A DNA stretch of 14,532 bases, taken from JBBDRV01 sp040905285. GTDB lineage: Bacteria > Bacteroidota > Rhodothermia > Balneolales > Balneolaceae. Each line of letters begins with the position of its first letter. Position 1 is the first letter of the stretch. Location of the stretch: contig JBBDRV010000246.1 of assembly GCA_040905285.1 (NCBI GenBank), positions 1 through 14,532 of the forward strand, read 5' to 3'. This document shows, piece after piece, positions 6,862 to 12,956 of this stretch. Position numbers and translations under genes: made by a program. The notes beneath the pieces are model-generated. The model was not told the DNA's origin, ran no database searches, and worked only from the letters and a program-made list of their open reading frames with translations.

Positions 6862-6999
6862 TTAAGTCTGACCACGCGCCTGTTTCAATCTCTCAATATC
6901 TATTTTTTTCATCTGAAGCATGGCTTTTGTGACATTCCCGGCCCTGTCAAAGTCGGGATCCTCAACAGCTCGGGAAGGGTGGTTTTGTGACAAAAACCT
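6862..6999 (-). pseudogene. C-terminal remnant of a PhnB-like VOC protein
   Basis: Directly after the uup stop codon and in the same frame, 45 sense codons continue to a TAA at 6862-6864. The peptide EDPDFDRAGNVTKAMLQM followed by KKIDIERLKQA matches the C-terminal helix pattern of PhnB-type VOC (3-demethylubiquinone 3-methyltransferase-like) proteins, where DPD-P-RV-AML-MKKIDIAALE is typical. No start codon or N-terminal part of the VOC fold is present, because it is replaced by the uup 3' end. I read it as the tail of a gene lost by deletion. It might be translated only by stop-codon readthrough of uup. Recognition is from memory of the family and would need a profile search. Confidence 0.6.
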
Positions 7000-8892
7000 T
7001 TACTCCAACTCGGCAAGTTCCAGCCAGTGCACGCTTTTTTTATCGATAACCTTCTTTATTTCAGCATATCGTGCTGATGTCTCTTCCAGCTGACCATAGC
7101 TTAAATTACCTGAACTGATGGCGGTTTCCAGTTGCGTTTTTTCAGCTTCCAGTTGCTCGATTTCTTTCTCCAGCTGCTGAAATCTTTTACGCTCTTTGAA
7201 ACTCAGCTTTCCTTTTCCTGTTTCAGGAGGAGTCTTTGATTTGGAATTTCCGGCTGTTTTCTGCTTTTGAAGTTCAGCCTTTTCGGCGACTTCCTGTTCA
7301 GCAATTTCTGCCCGGTACTCCTGGTAGGTTCCGTTATGGTCACGCACCATGCCATTTCCTTCAAAAATAAAATAGTGTTGAACCAGCTTGTCCATAAAAA
7401 AGCGGTCGTGGGAAACCACGATCAGGCAGCCTCCGAAATCCTGCAAAAAATCTTCCAGGCGATTCAGCGTCATCAGATCCAGATCATTTGTAGGTTCATC
7501 CAGTATAAGGAAATTGGGATGCCGGATAAGGACCATCATCAATCCCAGTCTTCGCCGCTCACCTCCACTCAGGCTGGATATTTTTGTATACTGCATCTCG
7601 GGGCTGAACATGAAATGCTCCAGAAACTGGGACGCGGATATTTTTTTCCCATCGGCAAGTTCTATCACCTCCGCTATCTCCTTCATGACATCTATTACCC
7701 GCATGTTTTCATCAAGCTGTATTCCCTTCTGACGATAATGCCCGAATACGATTGTGGTTCCCTTATCGATTGTACCCGAGTCTGCCTGTTCCTCTCCTGT
7801 AATGATGTTTAAAAAGGTGCTTTTACCCGCTCCGTTTCGTCCGATGATCCCGATGCGTTCACCTCGTTTGAAAGAATAGGAAAAATCATCAAGGATAACT
7901 GTATCGCCGAACCGTTTGCTGATTTTATCAAGTTCCAGGATTTTATTTCCCATCCGCTGCATATTCACTTCCAGGCGCAATTCTGCACCGGTGTTTTTCT
8001 GCCGGGCCTTGTCTTCCGTTTCGTAAAATGCGTTAATCCGCGATTTGGATTTGGTGGTACGCGCTTTGGGAGACCGGCGCATCCATTCCAGTTCCTTTTT
8101 CAGAAGCTGGCCGGCTTTTCCGGTTTCAATTTCCTCAATCTCCTGGCGTTCAGCTTTCTTTTCCAGGTAGTAGGCATAATTGCCTTTGTGGTGGTACAGG
8201 TTGCCGCAGTCAATTTCGATAATATGATTGCAGACGCGATCCAGAAAATAACGGTCGTGAGTGACCATAAGCAGTGTGGTGGTGCTTCTTGCAAGATAAT
8301 GTTCCAGCCACTCGATCATATCCACATCAAGGTGGTTGGTAGGCTCGTCAAGCAGAAGCAGATCCGGATTTTCAAGAAGAACAAATGCCAGTGCCACACG
8401 TTTCCGCTCTCCGCCTGACAGCGAGGCAACGGACTGGTCCAGGTCATGGATATTCAGTTTTCCCAGAATCTGTTGCATGCGCTGTTCATAATCCCATGCA
8501 TTGGCTGAATCCATAGCGGAGAGCGCTTTTTCAAATGCCTTTTGGGTATCTTCATTAAAATTCTCGGCCTGTGCCTGTGCCGCTTTTTCATACCGCCTGA
8601 TAATGGTCACTGTTTCTGAATTCCCCCGGGCTATAAATTCACTTATGGTCATCCGGTTATCCAGTTCGGGTTCCTGTTCAAGAAAACCCATTCTGATCCC
8701 GTTCCGGACCATTACTTCACCGTTGTCCGGGGTTTCTTTCCCGGCCAATACCTTGAGGAGGGTGGACTTGCCGGTGCCGTTGGGCGCTACCAGAGCAGTT
8801 TTGTCCCCTTTTGATATTCCGAACGTGAGCCCGTCGAATAATGGTTTTAAACCGTAATTTTTGGATAGTTGTTCTACAGAGAGATAGGTCAT
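7000..8892 (-). CDS. uup: ABC-F family ATPase, Uup type
   Basis: A 630-residue soluble protein with two ABC ATPase domains and no membrane segment. Domain 1 has Walker A APNGTGKST (36-44; the first Gly is replaced by Ala), signature SLSGGERKRVALA and Walker B LLLLDEPTNHLD. Domain 2 has GRNGAGKST, SLSGGERRRLGL and FLILDEPTNDLD. The two are joined by the ABC-F linker (charged helices, about 240-310). The last 75 residues form a charged coiled coil (LSFKERKRFQQLEKEIEQLEAE), the C-terminal domain typical of Uup, which binds branched DNA or ribosomes. ABC-F proteins act on the ribosome during translation, and Uup affects excision of transposons in E. coli. The ATG at 8892 begins the family motif MTYLSVEQLSKNYG. 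No partner gene is adjacent; a fragment of another gene follows its stop codon. Confidence 0.92.
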   Translation of the reverse strand: MTYLSVEQLSKNYGLKPLFDGLTFGISKGDKTALVAPNGTGKSTLLKVLAGKETPDNGEVMVRNGIRMGFLEQEPELDNRMTISEFIARGNSETVTIIRRYEKAAQAQAENFNEDTQKAFEKALSAMDSANAWDYEQRMQQILGKLNIHDLDQSVASLSGGERKRVALAFVLLENPDLLLLDEPTNHLDVDMIEWLEHYLARSTTTLLMVTHDRYFLDRVCNHIIEIDCGNLYHHKGNYAYYLEKKAERQEIEEIETGKAGQLLKKELEWMRRSPKARTTKSKSRINAFYETEDKARQKNTGAELRLEVNMQRMGNKILELDKISKRFGDTVILDDFSYSFKRGERIGIIGRNGAGKSTFLNIITGEEQADSGTIDKGTTIVFGHYRQKGIQLDENMRVIDVMKEIAEVIELADGKKISASQFLEHFMFSPEMQYTKISSLSGGERRRLGLMMVLIRHPNFLILDEPTNDLDLMTLNRLEDFLQDFGGCLIVVSHDRFFMDKLVQHYFIFEGNGMVRDHNGTYQEYRAEIAEQEVAEKAELQKQKTAGNSKSKTPPETGKGKLSFKERKRFQQLEKEIEQLEAEKTQLETAISSGNLSYGQLEETSARYAEIKKVIDKKSVHWLELAELE

Positions 8893-8991
8893 GAAGATTC
8901 AGGTGCTAAACAAGCAAGTTATGGTAAAGAATGATTTTGATGACGTAATATAAGGGAAAAGGATCAGGACATGAGTTATAAGTTCCCTGTT

Positions 8992-9021
8992 CAAAACTCA
9001 CAGGAACAAAACTCACAGGAA
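8992..9021 (+). repeat. Perfect tandem duplication of a 15-mer
   Basis: CAAAACTCACAGGAA occurs at 8992-9006 and again at 9007-9021 with no difference. The core TCACAGGAA reappears at 9603-9611 between the two following genes. It may be a duplicated regulator-binding site or a simple slippage product. Confidence 0.7.
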
Positions 9022-9063
9022 GGGTGCATATTGTATGTGACACTTCACAGTGATTAAAAACTC

Positions 9064-9085
9064 TGCGGACAGGCGATCGTCCGCA
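9064..9085. repeat. Perfect 7-bp hairpin with T run on the minus strand
   Basis: TGCGGAC (9064-9070) pairs with GTCCGCA (9079-9085) around an eight-base loop. Read on the minus strand the hairpin is followed by GAGTTTTT, terminator-like. However, no minus-strand gene ends here, so it could insulate uup from antisense transcription or act as an operator for the plus gene. Confidence 0.45.
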
Positions 9086-9209
9086 AATTAAGGAGCTGGA
9101 TATCGAGATACTTTTTCGACAACGGGATCTGCATGTGAAGTCGGTCAGCGGAATCCCATCGGGGAAGCCATAGTTTGCTTCTATTTTTTAAATGGTTTAA
9201 TTTCATTTA

Positions 9210-9509
9210 ATGAATGTCCGCCACTTTTATATACAATGGGCAGCAGCACTGCTGGTCAGTCTGAGCATTGGTCTGAATACAGCCCATTTTCATGACAGCA
9301 TTAGTCCTGATTACCAGGAGACAGAAACAGTCAAGCAGGATTTTACACTCTGCCCGGTTTGTTTTTTTGCATTTCAAACGTTTTCTCCCCCCGATGCTCA
9401 TACCGGTATTCTCAGCCCTGTTGACGATGCCGGGACCGGGATCGGTTTCAGTATCTCAAATCCCGATATCCCGTTAAACCGGGGCCGCTCTCCTCCAGCT
9501 CTGATATAA
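9210..9509 (+). CDS. Small exported CPVC protein of unknown function
   Basis: A 99-residue protein. The N-terminus has a hydrophobic stretch (about residues 9-24) that could be a signal peptide or one membrane helix, then a HFHD motif (His26, His28) and a CPVC pair (Cys48, Cys51), and a short tail ending RGRSPPALI. Small proteins with a His motif, CPXC and a terminal R-[AS]PPAL tail occur in Bacteroidota and relatives (DUF2946-like), often near metal-transport genes; I infer a possible copper or other soft-metal role. A lipoprotein gene follows 138 bp downstream on the same strand. The start ATG at 9210 has no clear Shine-Dalgarno. Confidence 0.65.
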   Translation: MNVRHFYIQWAAALLVSLSIGLNTAHFHDSISPDYQETETVKQDFTLCPVCFFAFQTFSPPDAHTGILSPVDDAGTGIGFSISNPDIPLNRGRSPPALI

Positions 9510-9529
9510 AGTAAGCAGTCAGTGTTCCG

Positions 9530-9614
9530 GAATTCACCTGTGATTATCGATGGATCAGGATATAGCCAGTAAACCATTCGTGTATAGTTTTTGCAAATCA
9601 GTTCACAGGAATTC
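9530..9614 (+). repeat. Spaced inverted repeat between the two plus-strand genes
   Basis: GAATTCACCTGTGA (9530-9543) is matched in reverse complement by TCACAGGAATTC (9603-9614), with two bases missing in the right arm. The arms are 59 bp apart, between the CPVC gene and the lipoprotein gene. The right arm shares TCACAGGAA with the tandem repeat at 8992-9021. Confidence 0.5.
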
Positions 9615-9647
9615 TGTTAATCATCCAAATTATCTAATTTCAGAGCC

Positions 9648-10169
9648 ATGAATTTTTTACAATTAAACCCGTTGAATACCCTTGCAGCAGCTGTTTTTTT
9701 CTTCTCCGTGTTTTTTACTGCGTGTGCTGATAATTCTGTCGGAAACGGCGACAACCATGATGATCATACCGATCCGGTCGGACTGGAGCTTGTCCATGAC
9801 GGAGATGTCATTCTCGACTTTTTAGACGGGGAAGTAACCGAGTACAGCCATATGCATTTAGAGGCAGGCGAAGAATACCAGTTCAGCATTCATTTTCTTG
9901 ATGCGGACGGAGATCGTATTGACGACTTCGATGAGAGTTACTACCTCGACTGGATAGTAGGAAATGAAGATGTACTGACTATGGAACAATACGACGACGA
10001 CGACGCGTGGAGTTTTCACCTGATTGCCCTTGATGAGGGGGAATCGACGTTGCAAATACAACTTATGCATGGAAGTTCCGGATCAGCACACGCAGATTTT
10101 TCAACCCCATCTGTGACTGATGACAATGCCATTGAATTCCATGTCGGTGAATCCGGCCATCAGGACTGA
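9648..10169 (+). CDS. Lipoprotein, acidic and His-containing, unknown function
   Basis: A 173-residue lipoprotein with a hydrophobic signal (12-24) and lipobox FTAC, giving lipidated Cys26. After it come an acidic/His segment (NGDNHDDHTD), a short strand region and a domain of about 120 residues with beta-sandwich-like spacing: HMHLEAGEEYQFSIHFLDADGDRI, LDWIVGNEDVLTM, WSFHLIALDEGESTLQIQLMHG, then SAHADF and a terminal strand. The regular G-E-S-T turn and HADF end suggest an immunoglobulin-like fold. Clusters of Asp and His could bind metal ions, which is inference. The preceding CPVC gene is on the same strand, and the pair is commonly followed by a TonB-dependent receptor in related genomes as far as I recall; none follows here. 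I cannot name a function. Confidence 0.75.
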   Translation: MNFLQLNPLNTLAAAVFFFSVFFTACADNSVGNGDNHDDHTDPVGLELVHDGDVILDFLDGEVTEYSHMHLEAGEEYQFSIHFLDADGDRIDDFDESYYLDWIVGNEDVLTMEQYDDDDAWSFHLIALDEGESTLQIQLMHGSSGSAHADFSTPSVTDDNAIEFHVGESGHQD

Positions 10170-10201
10170 TGAACATTGAATTCCTGAGCTCCTGACCTGA
10201 A

Positions 10202-10241
10202 CGGCTGAGACACTGATCGTAACTTCAGCCGAATCAGTGTC
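10202..10241. repeat. Two interleaved inverted repeats between convergent genes
   Basis: CGGCTGA (10202-10208) pairs with TCAGCCG (10225-10231), and GACACTGAT (10209-10217) pairs with ATCAGTGTC (10233-10241). The stems overlap in order left1-left2-right1-right2, so both cannot form as simple hairpins; they are either alternative folds or a pseudoknot-like arrangement. No T run follows on either strand. The site is 33 bp after the lipoprotein stop and 73 bp past the msrB stop, so a bidirectional terminator-like role is possible. Confidence 0.6.
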
Positions 10242-10313
10242 ATCGGTCAGTCTTCCGGCCTGCACCGGATATTCGTGCGTTCACCGGCTCTTTCAGCATC
10301 CGGACGGTTTCTG

Positions 10314-10724
10314 CTATTTCTGAAGCTCTTCGGCGGGCACAAAAACCATGGACAGGGAGTTTACGCAGTGGCGTGTATCTTTCGGTGTCAGTTTTTCTCC
10401 TTCGAATACATGCCCCAGATGGGCATTGCAGTTCGCACAGAGAATCTCAGTCCGGATTCCGTCCGCATCCGGTTCCCGCTTTACTGCCCCGTCGATTTCG
10501 CTGTCGAAACTCGGCCAGCCGCAATGTGATTCAAACTTATGCTCCGAGGTATACAGAGGTGCATTACAGCGTTTGCACAAATAGACTCCCCGGTCTTTTT
10601 GATGCTCATATTCACCTGTACCGGGGGGCTCTGTGCCTTTATGTTTAATAATCCGTTCCTCCTCCGGCGTAAGCCTGTTATACTCTGAACTGTTTTTGGC
10701 GATACCGATTTTCGGGTGTTTCAT
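10314..10724 (-). CDS. msrB: Peptide-methionine (R)-S-oxide reductase MsrB
   Basis: A 136-residue enzyme that reduces the R form of methionine sulfoxide in proteins, using thioredoxin. The two zinc-binding pairs are visible (Cys50-Cys53 in CKRC, Cys96-Cys99 in CANC), as are the CGWPSF motif (68-73) and HLGHVF (102-107). Catalytic Cys120 is in RHCVNSLSMVF, equivalent to the usual RYCINSASL. The Cys in CGWPSF (68) can act as the resolving cysteine. There is no signal peptide, so it is cytoplasmic. The start ATG at 10724 gives the normal length of a single-domain MsrB. It follows the SMP-30-like gene by 95 bp on the same strand and converges with the lipoprotein gene. Confidence 0.95.
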   Translation of the reverse strand: MKHPKIGIAKNSSEYNRLTPEEERIIKHKGTEPPGTGEYEHQKDRGVYLCKRCNAPLYTSEHKFESHCGWPSFDSEIDGAVKREPDADGIRTEILCANCNAHLGHVFEGEKLTPKDTRHCVNSLSMVFVPAEELQK

Positions 10725-10819
10725 ATTGACTCATTTATCGTCTGCTATAGTACGGATAGAATTATGTACCGGACGCAGTTAAGAACCGTGGGTAAAATAC
10801 ATAATGAATATCACTGATT

Positions 10820-11824
10820 CTATCTTTGCCTGTTAAGCAGGGTCCAGCTTCTTCCGGGGCTCGCTGTTCTGAAGGTCTGGATATTTCCCCGGTCCGCGAC
10901 GGTCACATAGACGGTGCATCCATCAGGTCCTCCAAAGGCAATATTATTGGCTATCCAGCCGCCCAGGGTTATTTCCTGTACCACGTCCCTCTCGGGGGAA
11001 ATGATAACAACCGATCTTCCCCTTCCCTTGCGTGTGATATAGAGATTGCCGTCAATGTCACAGCGCATTCCGTCAATTCCGTAATCAGGAAACCTGACCA
11101 GAAGACGTTTACCGCTGATTTCTCCTTCAGGAGATAAATTATAAGCCCATACATTGCGCTGTACCGTTTCGTTTACGTAGAGGGTCTTTTCATCAGGGCT
11201 CACTTCAATCCCGTTGGCCGTGCCCATGTTATCTTCAAGAAGTGTGGTGCCGCCATCGGGATCTATTCTCCATAACCTGCCGGACTTGGAGTTCCAGTCG
11301 GGGTCACTTGCATAGATCAAATCATTCGAATCGATGGCCAGTTCCTTCGGCATGGTCATTGCCGGCTGATGGGCATACGTGCTGACTTTACGTGACGGCA
11401 TATCTACTTTCAATATTTTTTGATTTGCATAATCTGCCACCAGCATCTCTCCGAGGCTGTTAAACCTGATCCCTCCGCCCAGGCCCCTGTCCGGCAGGTC
11501 TGCAAATAAACCGGCCTTTCCGTCGGGTGTAACCTTCCCGATGGTATGGGCATTGTTAAAATTCACTGCATACAAATTTCCCTTGCTGTCCACTGCAGGC
11601 CCGTTAACTACCGGACCCTCAACACCCGATACAAATGTGCCGGGTTCAGTCAAGTGGCTGCTGACATAAAGTTCTTCCGGACTGACATCCGCTTCCGCCC
11701 CTGAACATCCGACCAGAGTAGAAAGCATTCCTGCAAGAGGAGTTGCCACCACCATACTGCCACCGATGCCGCCACCGATCATTCTGATAAAGCTTCGGCG
11801 GTCAGGATTATCTGATTTTTTCAT
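10820..11824 (-). CDS. Tat-exported SMP-30/gluconolactonase-like lipoprotein
   Basis: A 334-residue protein. Residues 9-40 form a twin-arginine signal (DRRSFIR) with a hydrophobic core and a lipobox LVGC, so Cys40 would be lipidated after Tat export. The rest is a six-bladed propeller of the SMP-30/gluconolactonase/LRE family, with repeated D-GNLY and DG-G turns. The three metal-binding residues of the family are in place: Glu69 (VEGPVV), Asn204 (TANGIEVSPD) and Asp251 (GIDGMRCDIDGNLY). Such enzymes hydrolyse lactones or related esters, but the substrate is not predictable from sequence alone. Export in a folded form is consistent with a metal cofactor. It lies 95 bp before msrB, and a GGGTGAA Shine-Dalgarno precedes the start. 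Confidence 0.88.
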   Translation of the reverse strand: MKKSDNPDRRSFIRMIGGGIGGSMVVATPLAGMLSTLVGCSGAEADVSPEELYVSSHLTEPGTFVSGVEGPVVNGPAVDSKGNLYAVNFNNAHTIGKVTPDGKAGLFADLPDRGLGGGIRFNSLGEMLVADYANQKILKVDMPSRKVSTYAHQPAMTMPKELAIDSNDLIYASDPDWNSKSGRLWRIDPDGGTTLLEDNMGTANGIEVSPDEKTLYVNETVQRNVWAYNLSPEGEISGKRLLVRFPDYGIDGMRCDIDGNLYITRKGRGRSVVIISPERDVVQEITLGGWIANNIAFGGPDGCTVYVTVADRGNIQTFRTASPGRSWTLLNRQR

Positions 11825-11971
11825 TGGTTCACCCGTTTTTATCTATTGATTATTACACCCGGAAAATTCATTTCATTCCTTCGCTGTTTGTACGTGAATT
11901 AAAGCCTCCAATGCCCACCAGTTTAACCGGTGTTCAGATCCTGAACTATTTCAGTAGAGTTCCACTTGTAA

Positions 11972-12096
11972 ATAGTGTCTCTAAGAAAACATCAATCTCT
12001 GCGTTCCACTTACCCCAAAAATGCTCATGTACGCTTGGTACACTGTGCTTTTTGGGTTTCGCGCGCCTTGACCTTGACGTTTTTATAGGACACTAT
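11972..12096. mobile_element. MITE-like element with imperfect terminal inverted repeats and internal hairpin
   Basis: The left end (11972-11995) and the reverse complement of the right end (12096-12074) share ATAGTGTC, then CTA and AAAAC-TCAA, about 19 of 23 positions, as terminal inverted repeats. Inside is a hairpin: CCCAAAAA (12014-12021) with TTTTTGGG (12049-12056), enclosing TGTAC-GCTTG-GTACA (12028-12042). The 125-bp unit has no transposase gene and no convincing coding sequence, which fits a non-autonomous element. I do not see a clear target-site duplication. GTTCCACTT occurs both outside (11959-11967) and inside (12003-12011) the left end. It is the main content of the 359-bp gap 11825-12183. 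Confidence 0.55.
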
Positions 12097-12183
12097 GAGT
12101 TTTCTTACAAACACCAATTAAAAACGGCGCCTGTCATAAAAGAAGAGGGCGGACAATTGAAAATTTGAATCATAAATTCTGAT

Positions 12184-12837
12184 ATGGAAATTTCAGTCGG
12201 GAAGAAGACAAGTCTTTTTAAAGGCGCTTCCATGCATGGAGGCATCATACTTTTGTCAATCTATTTGCTGTGCGCTCTGCTGATCCTGTTCATTTTTATG
12301 ATAAGCGGCATACTGGATATACCGTACGAACATTTTACGGCTGAGCCTGCGGTAATATATAATGCACATCCGTTTCTGGGCCTGGCATCCAATATCGGCG
12401 TACTGATGTGGTGCGCGGCAGCTGCAATATGTTTTTTTACGTATGCCTCTTCAGAAAACCGCTATTCCGGTAAGGAGTCATTATTTTTTTTCTGTTCTGC
12501 CCTGCTAACAACCCTTTTGTTGTTTGACGATTTTTTTATGTTGCATGAAGCCATTTTTCCATGGTATTTGGGCCTTCAGGAAGAGACGACCTATATCCTG
12601 TACGGGATCGTTGTTTTAATTTATCTCAGCTATTTCCGTCAGCAACTTCTGGACAGCGACTATGTCTTTCTGGCCGTTGCTTTTATTTTTCTGGGTTTGT
12701 CGGTTGCTGCAGATTCTTTCCTCCCGCAATATGGACTGGCTTATCTGGTTGAAGACAGTTTTAAGCTTTTTGGCATTGCAACATGGCTATTCTATTACGC
12801 CGGCACATCCCGTAAACATATCAGAAGATCAGGCTGA
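12184..12837 (+). CDS. Six-helix integral membrane protein, unknown function
   Basis: A 217-residue protein with about six hydrophobic helices (roughly 20-42, 65-88, 98-117, 135-152, 159-175, 193-207), a basic N-terminus (VGKKTSLFKG) and a very basic C-terminal tail (SRKHIRRSG). Charged residues inside or next to helices stand out: DD at 115-116 followed by HE at 121-122 (LLFDDFFMLHEAIF), Asp177, and ED-K at 190-194 (LVEDSFKLFGIATW). These look like a conserved polar core, possibly metal-binding or catalytic, but I cannot place the protein in a named family. The start ATG at 12184 gives a normal N-terminus; a second ATG is at residue 17. It is probably a single-gene unit, ended by the terminator at its stop codon. 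Confidence 0.75.
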   Translation: MEISVGKKTSLFKGASMHGGIILLSIYLLCALLILFIFMISGILDIPYEHFTAEPAVIYNAHPFLGLASNIGVLMWCAAAAICFFTYASSENRYSGKESLFFFCSALLTTLLLFDDFFMLHEAIFPWYLGLQEETTYILYGIVVLIYLSYFRQQLLDSDYVFLAVAFIFLGLSVAADSFLPQYGLAYLVEDSFKLFGIATWLFYYAGTSRKHIRRSG

Positions 12838-12852
12838 AGCAGCTTGTTTTTT
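12830..12852 (+). terminator. Rho-independent terminator overlapping the membrane-protein stop
   Basis: CAGGCTG (12830-12836), loop AAG, and CAGCTTG (12840-12846) pair over seven positions with one G-U, followed by six T (12847-12852). The stem includes the TGA stop codon (12835-12837) of the membrane-protein gene, which makes this a compact end to that gene. Confidence 0.75.
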
Positions 12853-12956
12853 CTCTCCTTATCTTGGCCGGCAAATGCCTGCAGCCGGCTCGTACAGTTG
12901 CAGATATCCGGGGAATATTCAGACAACAATTATGAACTTCTAAATGAACGGGATTT

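Larger units (their letters stand above)
8893..9209. other. Divergent intergenic region between uup and the CPVC-protein gene
   Basis: These 317 bases lie between a minus-strand and a plus-strand gene and should hold both promoters. I see no convincing gene: a plus frame from about 9054 to 9169 is open but has no start and no recognisable family. The region contains the tandem 15-mer and the hairpin listed separately. Just before 9210 the sequence is AT-rich, including ATAGTTTGC at 9171-9179, which differs by one missing base from the Bacteroidota -7 element and is only a weak promoter candidate. Confidence 0.4.

Noticed and set aside
6760..6990. A 76-codon plus-strand frame after the cupredoxin region
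   Set aside because: It overlaps the VOC-like remnant on the other strand, lacks a family or clear ribosome site, and looks like chance.
7267..7812. A 181-codon plus-strand frame
   Set aside because: It lies antisense inside uup over the conserved ABC motifs and shows no protein-family features.
9054..9169. Open plus frame with a peptide around KELDIEILFRQRDLH
   Set aside because: No start codon and no recognisable family, and the frame crosses the hairpin at 9064-9085; possible chance frame or unidentifiable remnant.
11824..12168. A 114-codon plus-strand frame
   Set aside because: It runs across the SMP-30 start and through the MITE-like element with its hairpin; composition is not protein-like.
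12867..12889. GCCGGC repeated with an 11-base loop
   Set aside because: GCCGGC is itself a palindrome and short; the terminator just upstream explains the gene end better.
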